From positions 46,658-110,657 of the forward strand of contig CADCNH010000007.1 of NCBI GenBank assembly GCA_902802755.1: DNA of 64,000 nucleotides. Direction: 5' to 3'. Shown piece by piece: positions 46,352 through 55,732 of the stretch. Position numbers and translations under genes: made by a program. The notes beneath the pieces were generated by a model, which was given only the letters and a program-made list of their open reading frames with translations, was not told where the DNA came from and did not search any database. The stretch is from an uncultured Bacteroidota bacterium. GTDB lineage: Bacteria > Bacteroidota > Bacteroidia > Bacteroidales > WCHB1-69. How positions within the stretch are numbered: the first letter of the stretch is position 1; the number at the start of each line of letters is the position of its first letter.

Positions 46352-48289
46352 TTACCTCCCCACCTCCACAATCTTGAACTCAGTGCGGCGGTTGGCGGCG
46401 CGGCCTTCCTCAGTGCTGTTGTCAGCGATGGGCTGGCTCTTGCCATAACCTTTGTAACTTACCTGGCTGGCCTCAATGCCCTTCGACAGCAGATAGTCAT
46501 ACACTGCCTTGGCACGGGCCAACGATAAACGGTTGTTGTATTCGTCGCTACCTTGGTCGTCGGTGTGGCCGCCAATCTCGATGGCTATGTCGTGGTTTTG
46601 CTTGAGGTAATCCACCAAGAGGTTCAGCTCTACGTAAGAGGCGGGCTGCAAGTCGCTTTTGTCAAATTCAAAGAAGATATTTTTCAGGATATAAGTCTTG
46701 CCAACTCCTGCCTTGTGAAGCGGAATGTCCTTGATGTAAGGCTCCATTTCAGAGGCTTCTTGGTTAATCTGGAAGTTCTCGGAATAGAAGGGATACAAGG
46801 GGTTGGATACATTCAGCAGGACATTGGTACCGGTTAAGATACAAGCCAAAAACTCACCCGTTTCGGGGTCAGAGGTGGTGGAAGTCAGCAGTTTGTCCTG
46901 GTTGAGGTCTATCATCTCAATTTGGGCTTCTATCGGGCGTTTGTTGAAGGCATCTATCACACGGCCTTTGAGATAGGTAACAGGTGTAGGACGTAATTTT
47001 TCATCCAAGGTGAAGCTGTACAAATCCAAACCGCCGAAGCCGCCTTCCTTGTCGGAAGCGATATAGCCAGTGTTGCCGGCCGCATTGATGGAGATGTTGA
47101 TTTCATCGGCGGCGGTATTCATGGGATAGCCCATGTTAATGGGTGCACTCCAACTGCCATCGCTGAGCAGGGTGGAGAAGTAGATGTCCTTGCCGCCCAT
47201 ACCAGGTCGTCCATCTGAACAAAAATACAGTGTTTTGCCGTCGCTGTGGATAAAGGGAGCGGTGTCGTCGCCTTTGGTGTTGATGACGGGTCCGAGGTTC
47301 TCAGGCACGGAAAAAACACCCTCTTCTGTCATGGTGGTTTTCCAGAGGTCCACACCGCCAAAGCCGCCGGGACGGTTGGAGGCGAAGATAATGGTTCTGC
47401 CATCGGGAGAGATAGTGGGTTGGCTTTCCCAGTGCTTGCTGTTTACTGGCTCGCCGAAGTTGCGGGGACGGGACCAGCGGTCACCGATGCGCTTGGCCCA
47501 GTACAGGTCGCAGCTTCCCATGCCGTAATCGGTGTTGCAGAGGGTGTAAAACAGGTAACGGCCATCGGGCGAGATGCACTGCGCACCTTCGTTATAGCCC
47601 GATTTGATAGGGGCACCCATCGCCTCACGGGGCTGCCAGCTGTTGTTGACTTGCTTGCTCACATAAAAGTCTTCTTCCGTCTGGCAGAAGACACAAATGG
47701 TATTCTCATTGCGCGGCTGCCGCACGGTGAAGATAATCTCTTGCTCGTCGGCGGTGAGAGCTGCCAGATATTCGTCATGCTCGCTGTTGATATTTGGCCC
47801 CATGTTGATGGGATTGAAGTGCATCGGATTTTTGATGGCTTCCATGCCGAAAGTGGCGGTCTCCATGGCCTTCTCAAATTCTTTCAGAACGGGAGTCATG
47901 TTTTTCTCCCTTTCTTGAAAAATAAGCAGATGGTTGTATGCATCCTGATAGAGTCCGCATTTCAATTCCTCTTCAGCAGTAATATAATATAAAATGGGTT
48001 TCTGATTCGGGTTGAGGTTGAGAGCTTTGTTGTAGTTGGCTACGGCTCCCACCGGGTTGGATTGGAAATTATATACATCGCCTTGTAAGAGGTAGGCATC
48101 CGCGAAGTTAGGGTCTAATTCGAGTGCTTTGTCCAAGAAGTTCTGTGCCTTGTCGAAATGGCGCTCTTTGAGGGCATCTTGTGCTTTGCGATACAAGGCC
48201 TCCGCTTTTTTATTGGATGACTGTGCCATCAGCTGACCTAACGATAAGCTGAACAATATCAAAAACAGAAACAACCATTTTGTTTTCAT
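46352..48289 (-). CDS. PorE-like T9SS outer-membrane protein (TPR, PD40 propeller, CRD, OmpA)
   Basis: 645 residues. Signal peptide MKTKWLFLFLILFSLSLGQL; TPRs (about residues 25-130); a PD40-type propeller with ISPDGRYLFYTLCN, ISPDGRTIIFASNRPGGFGG and IHSDGKTLYFCSDGRPGMGG (about 170-410); a carboxypeptidase-regulatory-like domain (about 425-510); and an OmpA peptidoglycan-binding domain (FDKSDLQPASYVELNLL, IGGHTDDQGSDEYN). This order is that of PorE of Porphyromonas, which anchors T9SS to peptidoglycan. Unlike that lipoprotein no clear lipobox is seen (LMAQSS). Other family members with this layout exist, so PorE is a likely, not certain, call. Confidence 0.78.
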   Translation of the reverse strand: MKTKWLFLFLILFSLSLGQLMAQSSNKKAEALYRKAQDALKERHFDKAQNFLDKALELDPNFADAYLLQGDVYNFQSNPVGAVANYNKALNLNPNQKPILYYITAEEELKCGLYQDAYNHLLIFQEREKNMTPVLKEFEKAMETATFGMEAIKNPMHFNPINMGPNINSEHDEYLAALTADEQEIIFTVRQPRNENTICVFCQTEEDFYVSKQVNNSWQPREAMGAPIKSGYNEGAQCISPDGRYLFYTLCNTDYGMGSCDLYWAKRIGDRWSRPRNFGEPVNSKHWESQPTISPDGRTIIFASNRPGGFGGVDLWKTTMTEEGVFSVPENLGPVINTKGDDTAPFIHSDGKTLYFCSDGRPGMGGKDIYFSTLLSDGSWSAPINMGYPMNTAADEINISINAAGNTGYIASDKEGGFGGLDLYSFTLDEKLRPTPVTYLKGRVIDAFNKRPIEAQIEMIDLNQDKLLTSTTSDPETGEFLACILTGTNVLLNVSNPLYPFYSENFQINQEASEMEPYIKDIPLHKAGVGKTYILKNIFFEFDKSDLQPASYVELNLLVDYLKQNHDIAIEIGGHTDDQGSDEYNNRLSLARAKAVYDYLLSKGIEASQVSYKGYGKSQPIADNSTEEGRAANRRTEFKIVEVGR

Positions 48290-48302
48290 CGTTCATCATG
48301 GA

Positions 48303-48872
48303 TTATTGATTGATAAGTTCCTCTAATACTTTGGGATACAACTGATGCTCCAACTGGTGTATGCGAGTCTCCACTTCCTCCAAACTTTCGCCTTCTTTTT
48401 TCTTGAAGGATTCCTGGTCGATAATGGGACCGGTATCCATGCCGGCATCTACATAATGAATGGTGATACCGAACACTTTTACGCCGTGATTATAGGCTTT
48501 TTCGATAGAATGTGTACCTGGAAAAGAGGGCAGTAAAGCCGGATGGATATTGATGATACGGTGCGCATAATTATCCAGTAACACTGAACCCACCAAACGC
48601 ATGTAGCCAGCTAATGCGATTAAGTCAATTTGATAATCTTGCAGCTGCTTCACAATCTCTTTTTCGTATGCTTCCTTGGAGTCGTAGTCCTTGGGGTTGA
48701 AGGCGAATACGGGAATGTTGTGGTTGTGGGCGCGTTCTACCGCATAGCAGGCGGGCTTGTCCACCACCAACAGGGCAATATTAGCATGTAGCATGCCGTT
48801 GTTGGCAGCTTCAATAATAGCTTCGAAGTTGGAACCGAAGCCACTGGCAAAAACAGCTATGTTTTTCATCAT
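48303..48872 (-). CDS. purN: Phosphoribosylglycinamide formyltransferase 1
   Basis: Third step of purine synthesis: formylates GAR with 10-formyl-THF. 189 residues, normal length. The phosphate loop ASGFGSNFEAII (about residues 9-20), the catalytic block INIHPALLPSFPGTHSIEKA with the conserved His, and HYVDAGMDTGPII identify it. Starts ATG ATG (48872, 48869); either may be used. Gap of 13 bp to the PorE-like gene downstream, and a GTAGAGACG hairpin separates it from purM. Confidence 0.95.
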   Translation of the reverse strand: MMKNIAVFASGFGSNFEAIIEAANNGMLHANIALLVVDKPACYAVERAHNHNIPVFAFNPKDYDSKEAYEKEIVKQLQDYQIDLIALAGYMRLVGSVLLDNYAHRIINIHPALLPSFPGTHSIEKAYNHGVKVFGITIHYVDAGMDTGPIIDQESFKKKEGESLEEVETRIHQLEHQLYPKVLEELINQ

Positions 48873-48918
48873 TAAAGCGTATAATTATTTATGACACCCG
48901 GATTACGAAAAGGATTAA

Positions 48919-48948
48919 TGTAGAGACGAGCCGTGGCACGTCTCTACA
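48919..48948. repeat. GTAGAGACG-family hairpin between purM and purN
   Basis: TGTAGAGACG (48919-48928) pairs with CGTCTCTACA (48939-48948). Related copies are at 35404-35429 and 27131-27153. Confidence 0.75.
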
Positions 48949-48967
48949 TACATTTCGGGGTAAAATA

Positions 48968-49999
48968 TTACAATAGGTCAATCTCAACGCCTTCCTTATC
49001 GGTCACACGGCCGATTACAGAGGCTTTTTCGCCCAATTCTTTCAGCATCGATAAGGTCTGCTGTTCGTCTTTGGGATCTACCACTAAAATCATGCCGACA
49101 CCCATATTGAAAATGTTAAACATCTCACGATGAGGAACTTGTCCATATTTTTCCAAGAAGGGGAAGATAGGCGGAATGGTCCAGCTTCCTTCCTTGATGT
49201 AGATACCTTGACCATCGTGTAGCACACGTGGAATGTTCTCATCAAAACCACCACCAGTAATGTGACAGATGGCGTGGATATCAATATTTTTCAGCAGTTC
49301 CAGCACGGGTTTTACGTAGATGCGGGTGGGGGTGAGCAGGGTGTCGCCCAATGTGCCGCCTAATTCGTCATAATGCTGTTTCAGGTCTAATTTATTATCC
49401 TTGAAGATAATTTTTCTGACCAAGGAGAAACCGTTGGAGTGCACGCCTGAGGAGCTGATGCCGATCAGCAGGTCGCCCACATTTACTTTGGAGCCGTCGA
49501 TGAGTTTGCTTTTCTCCACAGCACCTACGGTAAAGCCGGCGATGTCGTACTCGTCGATGTCGTACATGTCGGGCATCTCGGCGGTTTCGCCACCGATGAG
49601 GGCACAATCTGACAGCACGCAACCGTCAGCCACGCCTTTCACAATCTGTTCGATTTTCTTGGGGTCGTTCTTGCCCACAGCGATATAGTCGAGGAAGAAT
49701 AGCGGGGCAGCACCCTGTGCCAACACGTCGTTCACGCACATGGCCACGGCATCCTGACCGATGGTGTCGTGCTTGTCCATCATGAAAGCTAATTTCAGCT
49801 TGGTGCCCACGCCGTCGGTACCGCTGACCAGCACGGGTTCTTTCATGTTAAGCAGCGAGAGGTCGAACATGCCGCCGAAGCTGCCGATATTGCCCATCAT
49901 ACCCAGGCGGGCGGTACGGGCTATATGTTTTTTAATCAGCCTTACTGATTCGTAACCGGCTTCCAGGTTGACACCGGCTTTGCTGTATGATTCTGCCAT
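48968..49999 (-). CDS. purM: Phosphoribosylformylglycinamidine cyclo-ligase
   Basis: AIR synthetase, fifth step of purine synthesis, ATP-dependent. 343 residues, normal length. The start reads [61 protein letters not shown] and [15 protein letters not shown] are all family blocks. The gene lies 10 bp from queA upstream and 95 bp ahead of purN. Firm identification. Confidence 0.96.
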   Translation of the reverse strand: MAESYSKAGVNLEAGYESVRLIKKHIARTARLGMMGNIGSFGGMFDLSLLNMKEPVLVSGTDGVGTKLKLAFMMDKHDTIGQDAVAMCVNDVLAQGAAPLFFLDYIAVGKNDPKKIEQIVKGVADGCVLSDCALIGGETAEMPDMYDIDEYDIAGFTVGAVEKSKLIDGSKVNVGDLLIGISSSGVHSNGFSLVRKIIFKDNKLDLKQHYDELGGTLGDTLLTPTRIYVKPVLELLKNIDIHAICHITGGGFDENIPRVLHDGQGIYIKEGSWTIPPIFPFLEKYGQVPHREMFNIFNMGVGMILVVDPKDEQQTLSMLKELGEKASVIGRVTDKEGVEIDLL

Positions 50000-50009
50000 A
50001 ACTAATTGA

Positions 50010-51068
50010 TTAATCCATTATTAACATTGCGTCTCCGTAGGTAAGGAATCTGTATTTCTCTTTTACAGCGGTTTTGTATGCGTCCATGATAAATTCATAG
50101 CCACCGTAAGCGGCCACCATCATGAGCATAGGGCTTTCCGAAGGATGGAAATTGGTAATCAGGGCGTCGCCGATAGAGAAGGTATATGGCGGGAAGATGA
50201 ACTTGTTGGTCCATCCTTCCGAAACTTTGACATGACCGTTGGTATAAACCGAGGATTCCAGAGCTTTCATGGTAGTGGTTCCCACGACGGCCACCTTATG
50301 ACCGTTGTCGCATGCATTGTTGATAGCTTCAGCAGAGGCTTCGGGAATCATCATGTACTCGGATTCGGTTTTGTGTTTGGTAAGGTCTTCCACGTCGATT
50401 TCGCGGAAATTGCCTAAGCCAGCATGGAGGGTGATTTCGGTGAAATCAATACCTTTCAGTTCCATACGTTTCAGCAGGTATTTGCTGAAGTGGAAGCCGG
50501 CGGCAGGGGCAGCAACGGCACCTTCCACTTTGGCATAAATGGTTTGGTAGTTGTCCTCATCTTCGGGGACAATTTCGCGCAGACGCTGGATGTCTTCGGG
50601 AAGTGGAGTCAGTCCTAAGTCATTCAGTTTTTTCTTGAAGGCGTCGTGGTTGTCATCGAAGAGGAAACGTAAGGTACGTCCACGCGAGGTGGTGTTGTCG
50701 ATGACTTCGGCCACCAAACTCTTATCTTCTCCGAAATATAACTTGTTGCCGATTCTGATTTTGCGGGCTGGGTCCACCAGCACGTCCCACAAGCGACTTT
50801 CCTCGTCCAACTCACGAAGCAGGAATACTCGGATTTTAGCTTCGGTTTTTTCCTTCTCGCCGAAAAGCAGCGATGGAAACACCTTGGTATTGTTGGTGAC
50901 AAAGATGTCGCCTTCGTCAAAATAGTCAACAATGTCTTTGAAAATTTTATGCTCAATGGTCTGTGTCTTGCGATGCAGCACCATCAAACGGGCTTCATCA
51001 CGCTCTTCAGTGGGAAACAGTGCGATCTGATCCTGAGGAAGGTGATATTTGAATTGGGATAATTTCAT
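50010..51068 (-). CDS. queA: S-adenosylmethionine:tRNA ribosyltransferase-isomerase
   Basis: Makes epoxyqueuosine from preQ1 in tRNA using the ribosyl part of SAM. 352 residues. Family blocks are [20 protein letters not shown] (about residues 10-29), [36 protein letters not shown], and [20 protein letters not shown]. Complete, no oddity. Preceded after 3 bp by the membrane protein gene at 51072-51494, so the cluster is tightly packed. Confidence 0.96.
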   Translation of the reverse strand: MKLSQFKYHLPQDQIALFPTEERDEARLMVLHRKTQTIEHKIFKDIVDYFDEGDIFVTNNTKVFPSLLFGEKEKTEAKIRVFLLRELDEESRLWDVLVDPARKIRIGNKLYFGEDKSLVAEVIDNTTSRGRTLRFLFDDNHDAFKKKLNDLGLTPLPEDIQRLREIVPEDEDNYQTIYAKVEGAVAAPAAGFHFSKYLLKRMELKGIDFTEITLHAGLGNFREIDVEDLTKHKTESEYMMIPEASAEAINNACDNGHKVAVVGTTTMKALESSVYTNGHVKVSEGWTNKFIFPPYTFSIGDALITNFHPSESPMLMMVAAYGGYEFIMDAYKTAVKEKYRFLTYGDAMLIMD

Positions 51069-51071
51069 GCT

Positions 51072-51494
51072 TTATGCTTGTTTTTTATTTTCTTCCGATG
51101 AATGTTGATGTTCGTTTTCCTTTTTCAGAATGACCACTTCGAAAATGGAATATAGGAAGTATATGATCAGGAAAGCCACGACAAAGCGAATGCGGTCGTT
51201 GTCGGGGCAGAACAGCAGATATAGTGTGACGAATAAAATGACGGAAAAGAACTTGAGAATGCGCGACAGCATGTAGCTTGACACAAAACGTCTTTCATTT
51301 TTGCCATTGTCATCCCGTAAAACAATATACAGGGTGAAAAGGGTGATAACAAAGAAGAACAATACAATGAACGGTAGTGCCGGTGTGCTGTATTGCGGCA
51401 GCGCAAGTTGCATAATGACCGACAGGGCCGCCATGATGACGGAGAAAACAATCAGCCGGACTGAAAATCTTCTAATCGGTATCTTTTTCGCCAT
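51072..51494 (-). CDS. Small membrane protein, unknown
   Basis: 140 residues with four predicted membrane segments (FSVIMAALSVIMQLAL, LPFIVLFFFVITLFTLYIV, ILKFFSVILFVTLYLLF, VVAFLIIYFLYSIFEVVIL) and a charged tail ending in KKQA. It overlaps by 23 bp the AtpI-like gene upstream. In related genomes a membrane protein of this size stands between an AtpI-like gene and ATP synthase subunit a, so it may be a remnant or partner of that cluster. This link is from memory of gene order and is not shown here. Confidence 0.7.
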   Translation of the reverse strand: MAKKIPIRRFSVRLIVFSVIMAALSVIMQLALPQYSTPALPFIVLFFFVITLFTLYIVLRDDNGKNERRFVSSYMLSRILKFFSVILFVTLYLLFCPDNDRIRFVVAFLIIYFLYSIFEVVILKKENEHQHSSEENKKQA

Positions 51495-51732
51495 GGTCAG
51501 ATTTGTTTTGATGAAGGACGTCCTTTATCACGACGTAAAAAGCTATGGCAAGGCCTGCCAGGGAACAAATGATGGCGAACAATGGCATGGTCTGCAGTCG
51601 CTCATCCAGTTTGACTCCTCCAAATACGCCGATGGCAATGATGAATAACATTTCAAAGGCTATGCTGGAATAACGGGCATAGTTGTTCAATGACCGGTTG
51701 TATTTGGCTTTTTTCTTTGTGCTAAAAGACAC
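51472..51732 (-). CDS. AtpI-like (ATPase gene 1 family) protein
   Basis: 86 residues, two membrane segments separated by a charged turn: YSSIAFEMLFIIAIGVFGG then LDERLQTMPLFAIICSLAGL. The F-x-G-x-x-x-D motif (GVFGGVKLDE) and size fit the AtpI/ATPase_gene1 family, which helps assemble the c-ring or imports Mg2+ for the F1Fo ATP synthase. No ATP synthase subunit gene is nearby. It lies 8 bp from bactofilin and overlaps the next gene, which suggests one operon. Confidence 0.75.
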   Translation of the reverse strand: MSFSTKKKAKYNRSLNNYARYSSIAFEMLFIIAIGVFGGVKLDERLQTMPLFAIICSLAGLAIAFYVVIKDVLHQNKSDHGEKDTD

Positions 51733-51740
51733 TTCGTGAC

Positions 51741-52142
51741 TTATTGAGGCTTGTTCTCGTTAGCGGCAGGTGCGGCAGGATGCACGTCGGCCTTCATGCC
51801 TTGCATCTTGCAGTTGCCAGCGAAATTGGCACCGGGCTCAATGGCTAATTTGCCAGCGCAGATGTTGCCTACCAAGTTGGCTGTCGATTTCAATGACATC
51901 AAATCGGTTACTGTGACATTGGCTTTTACATTGCCTTCCACTTCAATGGATTTGCAGTTGATGTCACCATCAACAATGCCGCTTTGGCCAATGATAACTT
52001 TGGCTCTTGATTTGACGTTGCCTTTGATGTTGCCGTCAATTCTTAAATCACCTGAACAAACAACGTCCCCAGTAATCATGGTACCGGAAGAAATAACGTT
52101 AATGCCAGAATTGCTTTCTTCTTGTTCGTATAATTTTGCCAT
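51741..52142 (-). CDS. Bactofilin (polymer-forming cytoskeletal protein)
   Basis: 133 residues with the bactofilin beta-helix core: VISSGTMITGDVVCSGDLRI, DGNIKGNVKSRAKVIIGQSG, IVDGDINCKSIEVEGNVKAN (about residues 15-95). Bactofilins form nucleotide-independent filaments used in cell shape and envelope organisation. In Bacteroidota this gene is often next to sprE/porW, as here (36 bp downstream of it). The flanking N- and C-termini are short and unstructured. Confidence 0.9.
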   Translation of the reverse strand: MAKLYEQEESNSGINVISSGTMITGDVVCSGDLRIDGNIKGNVKSRAKVIIGQSGIVDGDINCKSIEVEGNVKANVTVTDLMSLKSTANLVGNICAGKLAIEPGANFAGNCKMQGMKADVHPAAPAANENKPQ

Positions 52143-52178
52143 GAGAAAATAATTTATGTTAATATTAATTGTTTGATT

Positions 52179-54869
52179 TTATTTTTCTTTGAGATAGTTG
52201 TCGTTGAAAAAGTCAGGATACATGTCTCGTTTGTCTTTCATGTTATAGTAGGAAGTATAGTTGGTCGATGACATGGCATAGATGGTGTAATGTCCCGATA
52301 CCAAACGGCTTGAGAAAATGGGGTTCTTCACCATGATGTTGTAATAGTTCATGGCTTTTTCCTTGTCTTTGAACTTGGAGATGGTAATCATCTGGTCAGT
52401 TTTGTTGATGAAGAAACTGTTGAGGTTGAATTGCTCTAAGCTGAAAAATTCGCGGTTGAAATTGGCTACCTCGTCTTTCACGGTCTGCATGGATACCGCA
52501 TTGGAGTTCAGGATGATAACCATATAATGGATTTCTTCGGGTTTGTCAACAAAGGGAGACAGTTTGGCTTGCTCCTGTTTGATGACAGCTTGCTGTGCCA
52601 CGGTGTCACCGGCTTGTGCCAGGGCCACATTCACGTCTTCAGCGAAGTTGGATAGGTAGATTCGGGCTAATTTCTCCACTTCAGTGTTCGGATAGTTCAT
52701 GATAACACCCGTCAGCGCACGCTTCAAGGAATCCTCACCCATGATTTGTCCGATGGCAACAGCACGAATGTAGGCGAATTTGGAGGCCAGTTTCTGATCA
52801 GTACAGGTGGGTAACACACTGTTGGCAATCTCTACGGTCTTGGGCCAGTTTCGGTTGATGTAGTAGTCGTAAGCGATATCGTATTTGCGTTCATGGTCTT
52901 TGGCCTTTTCTTCCATTCTGATATAATAAGTCGGGTCGGTAATCAGTTTGGCGTAGTCTGTGTCAGCATATTGTGTAAGGATAATATTCTTGTAATAATC
53001 AGCTTGTTGTTTGTCCCCGCTCTTGCTATAGTTGAGATATAGCAGGTAGATGGATGACAGGGCCAAATCATGGTCGGGATAGCGTGCAATCAGTTTTTTC
53101 AGGGTCTCGTTGGCTCTTTTCATGTCGTTAAGCTGATCCATGTAGATGAGAGCGCAGTTGTACAAGGCTTCCACCACCATGGCGTTGGATGAGTCCATGG
53201 CTTCTTTGGTCAAAGGGAGGTCTTGCGTGTAAAATGCAGGTTTTTTTGGGTCGGTTTCCCGTTTTGGTATCGGGTTGCCGTCCTCGTCGTATTCCACTGT
53301 GTCTTTTGCCGCATTCGGGTTGTTCATGATGGCCATGTCATCAAACGAAATCTGCTGTTTGTTGCTGATACGCCAGTTGTCTTCCAGCTTACGGTTACCC
53401 CATCTTCTGTAGAACTCGGTCTGACCGGCGGATATCAGTGCGGTGTTGTAAAAATACCATTTGCCGCTTTGGTTGTTGTTCACGTTGACGTTGGCCATGC
53501 CTGCGGTGGCTTGCAAGGCCAGCATACGGGCGGCTTCTTCTTCCGCCTCCCTTCGTTCTTTTTCGGTATAGGCGGCAATCATGCGCTGTACCCACTGGTT
53601 GCGCTGCCCCTCGCTCATCTTGGCGATACGCTGCAAGCTGTCCTGCAAGGCTATCATTTTCAGATTGTCAGTCAGCTCACGCAACACATTCGATTTCTTG
53701 ATGATATTGTCGTAGCCGGGATAATTTTTGGGCATGGTCATGGTGGCGGTGTCATAGTAGTTTTGCGCCTCCATGTATTTTTCCTCGTTAAAGTATATGT
53801 CGGCCAAGGCAAGGCTGGAAAAAGTGCGCTGGTATTCGTTGTTGCTGTATGCCGCAACGGAACGTGCCAGATAGTCTTTCTGGGTGGCCGTATCTCCGTC
53901 AATGCGGTAAATCTCCGACATGGCATAGTATATCTGGTCTTTGTAGTCTTCGTTTTTCTTCTCGTCAAGCATCTTGTTCAGCTCTTTCAGAATGGCTGCC
54001 TTGGCCGATTTGCTGCCGTCGTAGTTGGTAGCCAGGTGCATGTGGGCGTTAAACTCCATCTCGTAAGGAGGTGTGCGCTTGATGACGGTCATGAAGCTAT
54101 TGTGAGCGTCGGTGGTATGTCCCAACAGCTCGTACAATTGGCCGCGGATGAAGTACAGACGGGTTTTGAACTGACGCTTGGGTTTGTTTTTGATGGCTTC
54201 GTTGATGAAGTCGATAGCACTTTCAATCTCCCCATCAGGAGCTGTCATGTGGTATTCTGCCATAGCGGCGTTGTACTGCATTTTCAGCTTCTTCGATTTT
54301 TTCTTGTAGATAGCATGATCCACTTCGTTGAGTAGGTCGAAAGCGCGCGAGTAGTATTTCTGCCGTATGGCAGTACGGGCATTCATGATTTTGGCCTCTT
54401 CCTTGATGTCTGAAACCTTATAGGTGTTCTCAATATAGCTGAATGTCCTTTGTGCCTGGTTGTAATCTTGTTTGTGGAAATAGGCCTTGCCCATCAGGAA
54501 ATAAGCATTGTCAATGTATTTCACGTACTCCTTGCCGCGAATGAACATGGAGTGCTTGTAGATACATTTTGACGATTTCTGAATCACGCGGTCCATGTGG
54601 GGCAGGATGGAGCCTAACTCATTCTGCGGAGGATAATTGTATATGGGTAGCAACGTTGTGTAATTGTCCTTAACCTTGGTCTCCAGTTCGGTCTCGCCCG
54701 CTTTCATGGCCTCTTTGCCGTTGAAGAGCACGTTGAACCGGGCGGTGGTGTTGTGGTATGCTCTGTTCGGGAATGTATTCTTGCGGGTAGAACACGAACT
54801 GAATAAAAGCAGCAGCAGTATTACTGCTATGCTTGTCACTGCGTAAGATATGGTTGTTCTTGTTTTCAA
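52179..54869 (-). CDS. SprE/PorW-like T9SS lipoprotein with TPRs
   Basis: 896 residues. The signal sequence ends in a lipobox, LLLFSSC (Cys about residue 26), indicating an outer-membrane-directed lipoprotein. The start of the mature protein (RAYHNTTARFNVLFNGKEAM) and TPR-type helices over the next 500 residues (FLMGKAYFHKQDYNQAQRTF, ALADIYFNEEKYMEAQNYYD) fit SprE/PorW, which links T9SS to the cell envelope and is required for gliding or gingipain secretion. Proximity to bactofilin supports this. The identity rests on size, lipobox, TPRs and neighbours. Confidence 0.82.
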   Translation of the reverse strand: MKTRTTISYAVTSIAVILLLLLFSSCSTRKNTFPNRAYHNTTARFNVLFNGKEAMKAGETELETKVKDNYTTLLPIYNYPPQNELGSILPHMDRVIQKSSKCIYKHSMFIRGKEYVKYIDNAYFLMGKAYFHKQDYNQAQRTFSYIENTYKVSDIKEEAKIMNARTAIRQKYYSRAFDLLNEVDHAIYKKKSKKLKMQYNAAMAEYHMTAPDGEIESAIDFINEAIKNKPKRQFKTRLYFIRGQLYELLGHTTDAHNSFMTVIKRTPPYEMEFNAHMHLATNYDGSKSAKAAILKELNKMLDEKKNEDYKDQIYYAMSEIYRIDGDTATQKDYLARSVAAYSNNEYQRTFSSLALADIYFNEEKYMEAQNYYDTATMTMPKNYPGYDNIIKKSNVLRELTDNLKMIALQDSLQRIAKMSEGQRNQWVQRMIAAYTEKERREAEEEAARMLALQATAGMANVNVNNNQSGKWYFYNTALISAGQTEFYRRWGNRKLEDNWRISNKQQISFDDMAIMNNPNAAKDTVEYDEDGNPIPKRETDPKKPAFYTQDLPLTKEAMDSSNAMVVEALYNCALIYMDQLNDMKRANETLKKLIARYPDHDLALSSIYLLYLNYSKSGDKQQADYYKNIILTQYADTDYAKLITDPTYYIRMEEKAKDHERKYDIAYDYYINRNWPKTVEIANSVLPTCTDQKLASKFAYIRAVAIGQIMGEDSLKRALTGVIMNYPNTEVEKLARIYLSNFAEDVNVALAQAGDTVAQQAVIKQEQAKLSPFVDKPEEIHYMVIILNSNAVSMQTVKDEVANFNREFFSLEQFNLNSFFINKTDQMITISKFKDKEKAMNYYNIMVKNPIFSSRLVSGHYTIYAMSSTNYTSYYNMKDKRDMYPDFFNDNYLKEK

Positions 54870-54918
54870 ATCTTTCTGGTGTTAGTGTTGAAAAGATATA
54901 ACGAGTCAAACGAGTTCT

Positions 54919-55533
54919 TTATTGTCTTTTCTGGTCAGCAAAATATTGTTCAAGGAGTTTTTGAACGTATTTCCCGAAAACGTCAAATTCAATGTTCACC
55001 ACCGTTCCTTTCTTGAAGTTATGGAAATTGGTGACTTTGTGGGTGTAGGGGATTATCGCTACGGAGAACAGGCCCTTTTCGGAATCCACCACGGTGAGGC
55101 TGACACCGTTAACAGAGATGGAACCTTTGGGTACGGTGAAGTTGTTTTTCGTGCTGTCGTATGAGAAATAATAGCGCCAGCTGCCGTTGTCATCCACCAC
55201 CTTCTCGCATACTGCGGTCTGGTCCACGTGTCCCTGCACAATGTGTCCGTCGAAACGACCGTCCATCTTCATGCTGCGCTCCAGGTTGACTTCATAGCCT
55301 ACCTCCCAAGTCTTCAGGTTGGTCTTCAGCATGGTCTCGTCCATGGCGGTAACCACATATTGCTTCTTCTCCGGATCGAGTTTGACTATGGTGAGGCAGC
55401 ATCCGTCGTGCGCCATGCTCTGGTCTATCTTCAATTCATCGGCAAAATCTACCTCAATGGTAAAATGGTAATTGGTATTCTCTTGCTCTATTTTAACGAT
55501 TTTTCCAGTCTTTTCAACGATTCCGGTGAACAT
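54919..55533 (-). CDS. ribE: Riboflavin synthase, alpha chain
   Basis: Dismutates two lumazines to riboflavin. 204 residues made of two similar barrels. The MFTGIVEKTGKI start and FDGHIVQGHVDQTA block are diagnostic; the second barrel contains GSISVNGVSLTVV. The N-terminal barrel has GCCLTIV in the place of GVSLTV. The gene is 50 bp upstream of the PorW-like gene. No FMN riboswitch was recognised upstream. Confidence 0.95.
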   Translation of the reverse strand: MFTGIVEKTGKIVKIEQENTNYHFTIEVDFADELKIDQSMAHDGCCLTIVKLDPEKKQYVVTAMDETMLKTNLKTWEVGYEVNLERSMKMDGRFDGHIVQGHVDQTAVCEKVVDDNGSWRYYFSYDSTKNNFTVPKGSISVNGVSLTVVDSEKGLFSVAIIPYTHKVTNFHNFKKGTVVNIEFDVFGKYVQKLLEQYFADQKRQ

Positions 55534-55631
55534 AACACTCCCAATTTTATATATTTATTTAAGTTTGCAAAAATAGCAAATTTTTATATATATAATACAT
55601 TGCTATGTTTTTTTTTCATTTTGTTGAAATG

Positions 55632-55664
55632 TTTGATTTTGAATTGAAATTTTTTTTATTTTTG
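55632..55664 (+). promoter_or_regulatory. Promoter of the DUF4328 gene with both elements
   Basis: TTTG at 55632-55635 and TATTTTTG at 55657-55664, 21 bp apart, match the -33/-7 promoter pattern of Bacteroidota. Predicted leader about 60 nt. Confidence 0.65.
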
Positions 55665-55732
55665 CATACGATTCAAAATCAGATTGATTTAATTTAAAAA
55701 ATTGATTATCAAGAAAATAAAAATAAATCCTC

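Noticed and set aside
47246..47992. 248-residue plus-strand frame
   Set aside because: Antisense shadow of the PorE-like gene, with no recognisable motif.
53223..54335. 370-residue plus-strand frame
   Set aside because: Antisense shadow of the PorW-like gene; His/Val-rich composition typical of a shadow frame.
54870..55540. FMN riboswitch for ribE
   Set aside because: The upstream region is short and A/T-rich, without the conserved FMN-riboswitch blocks.
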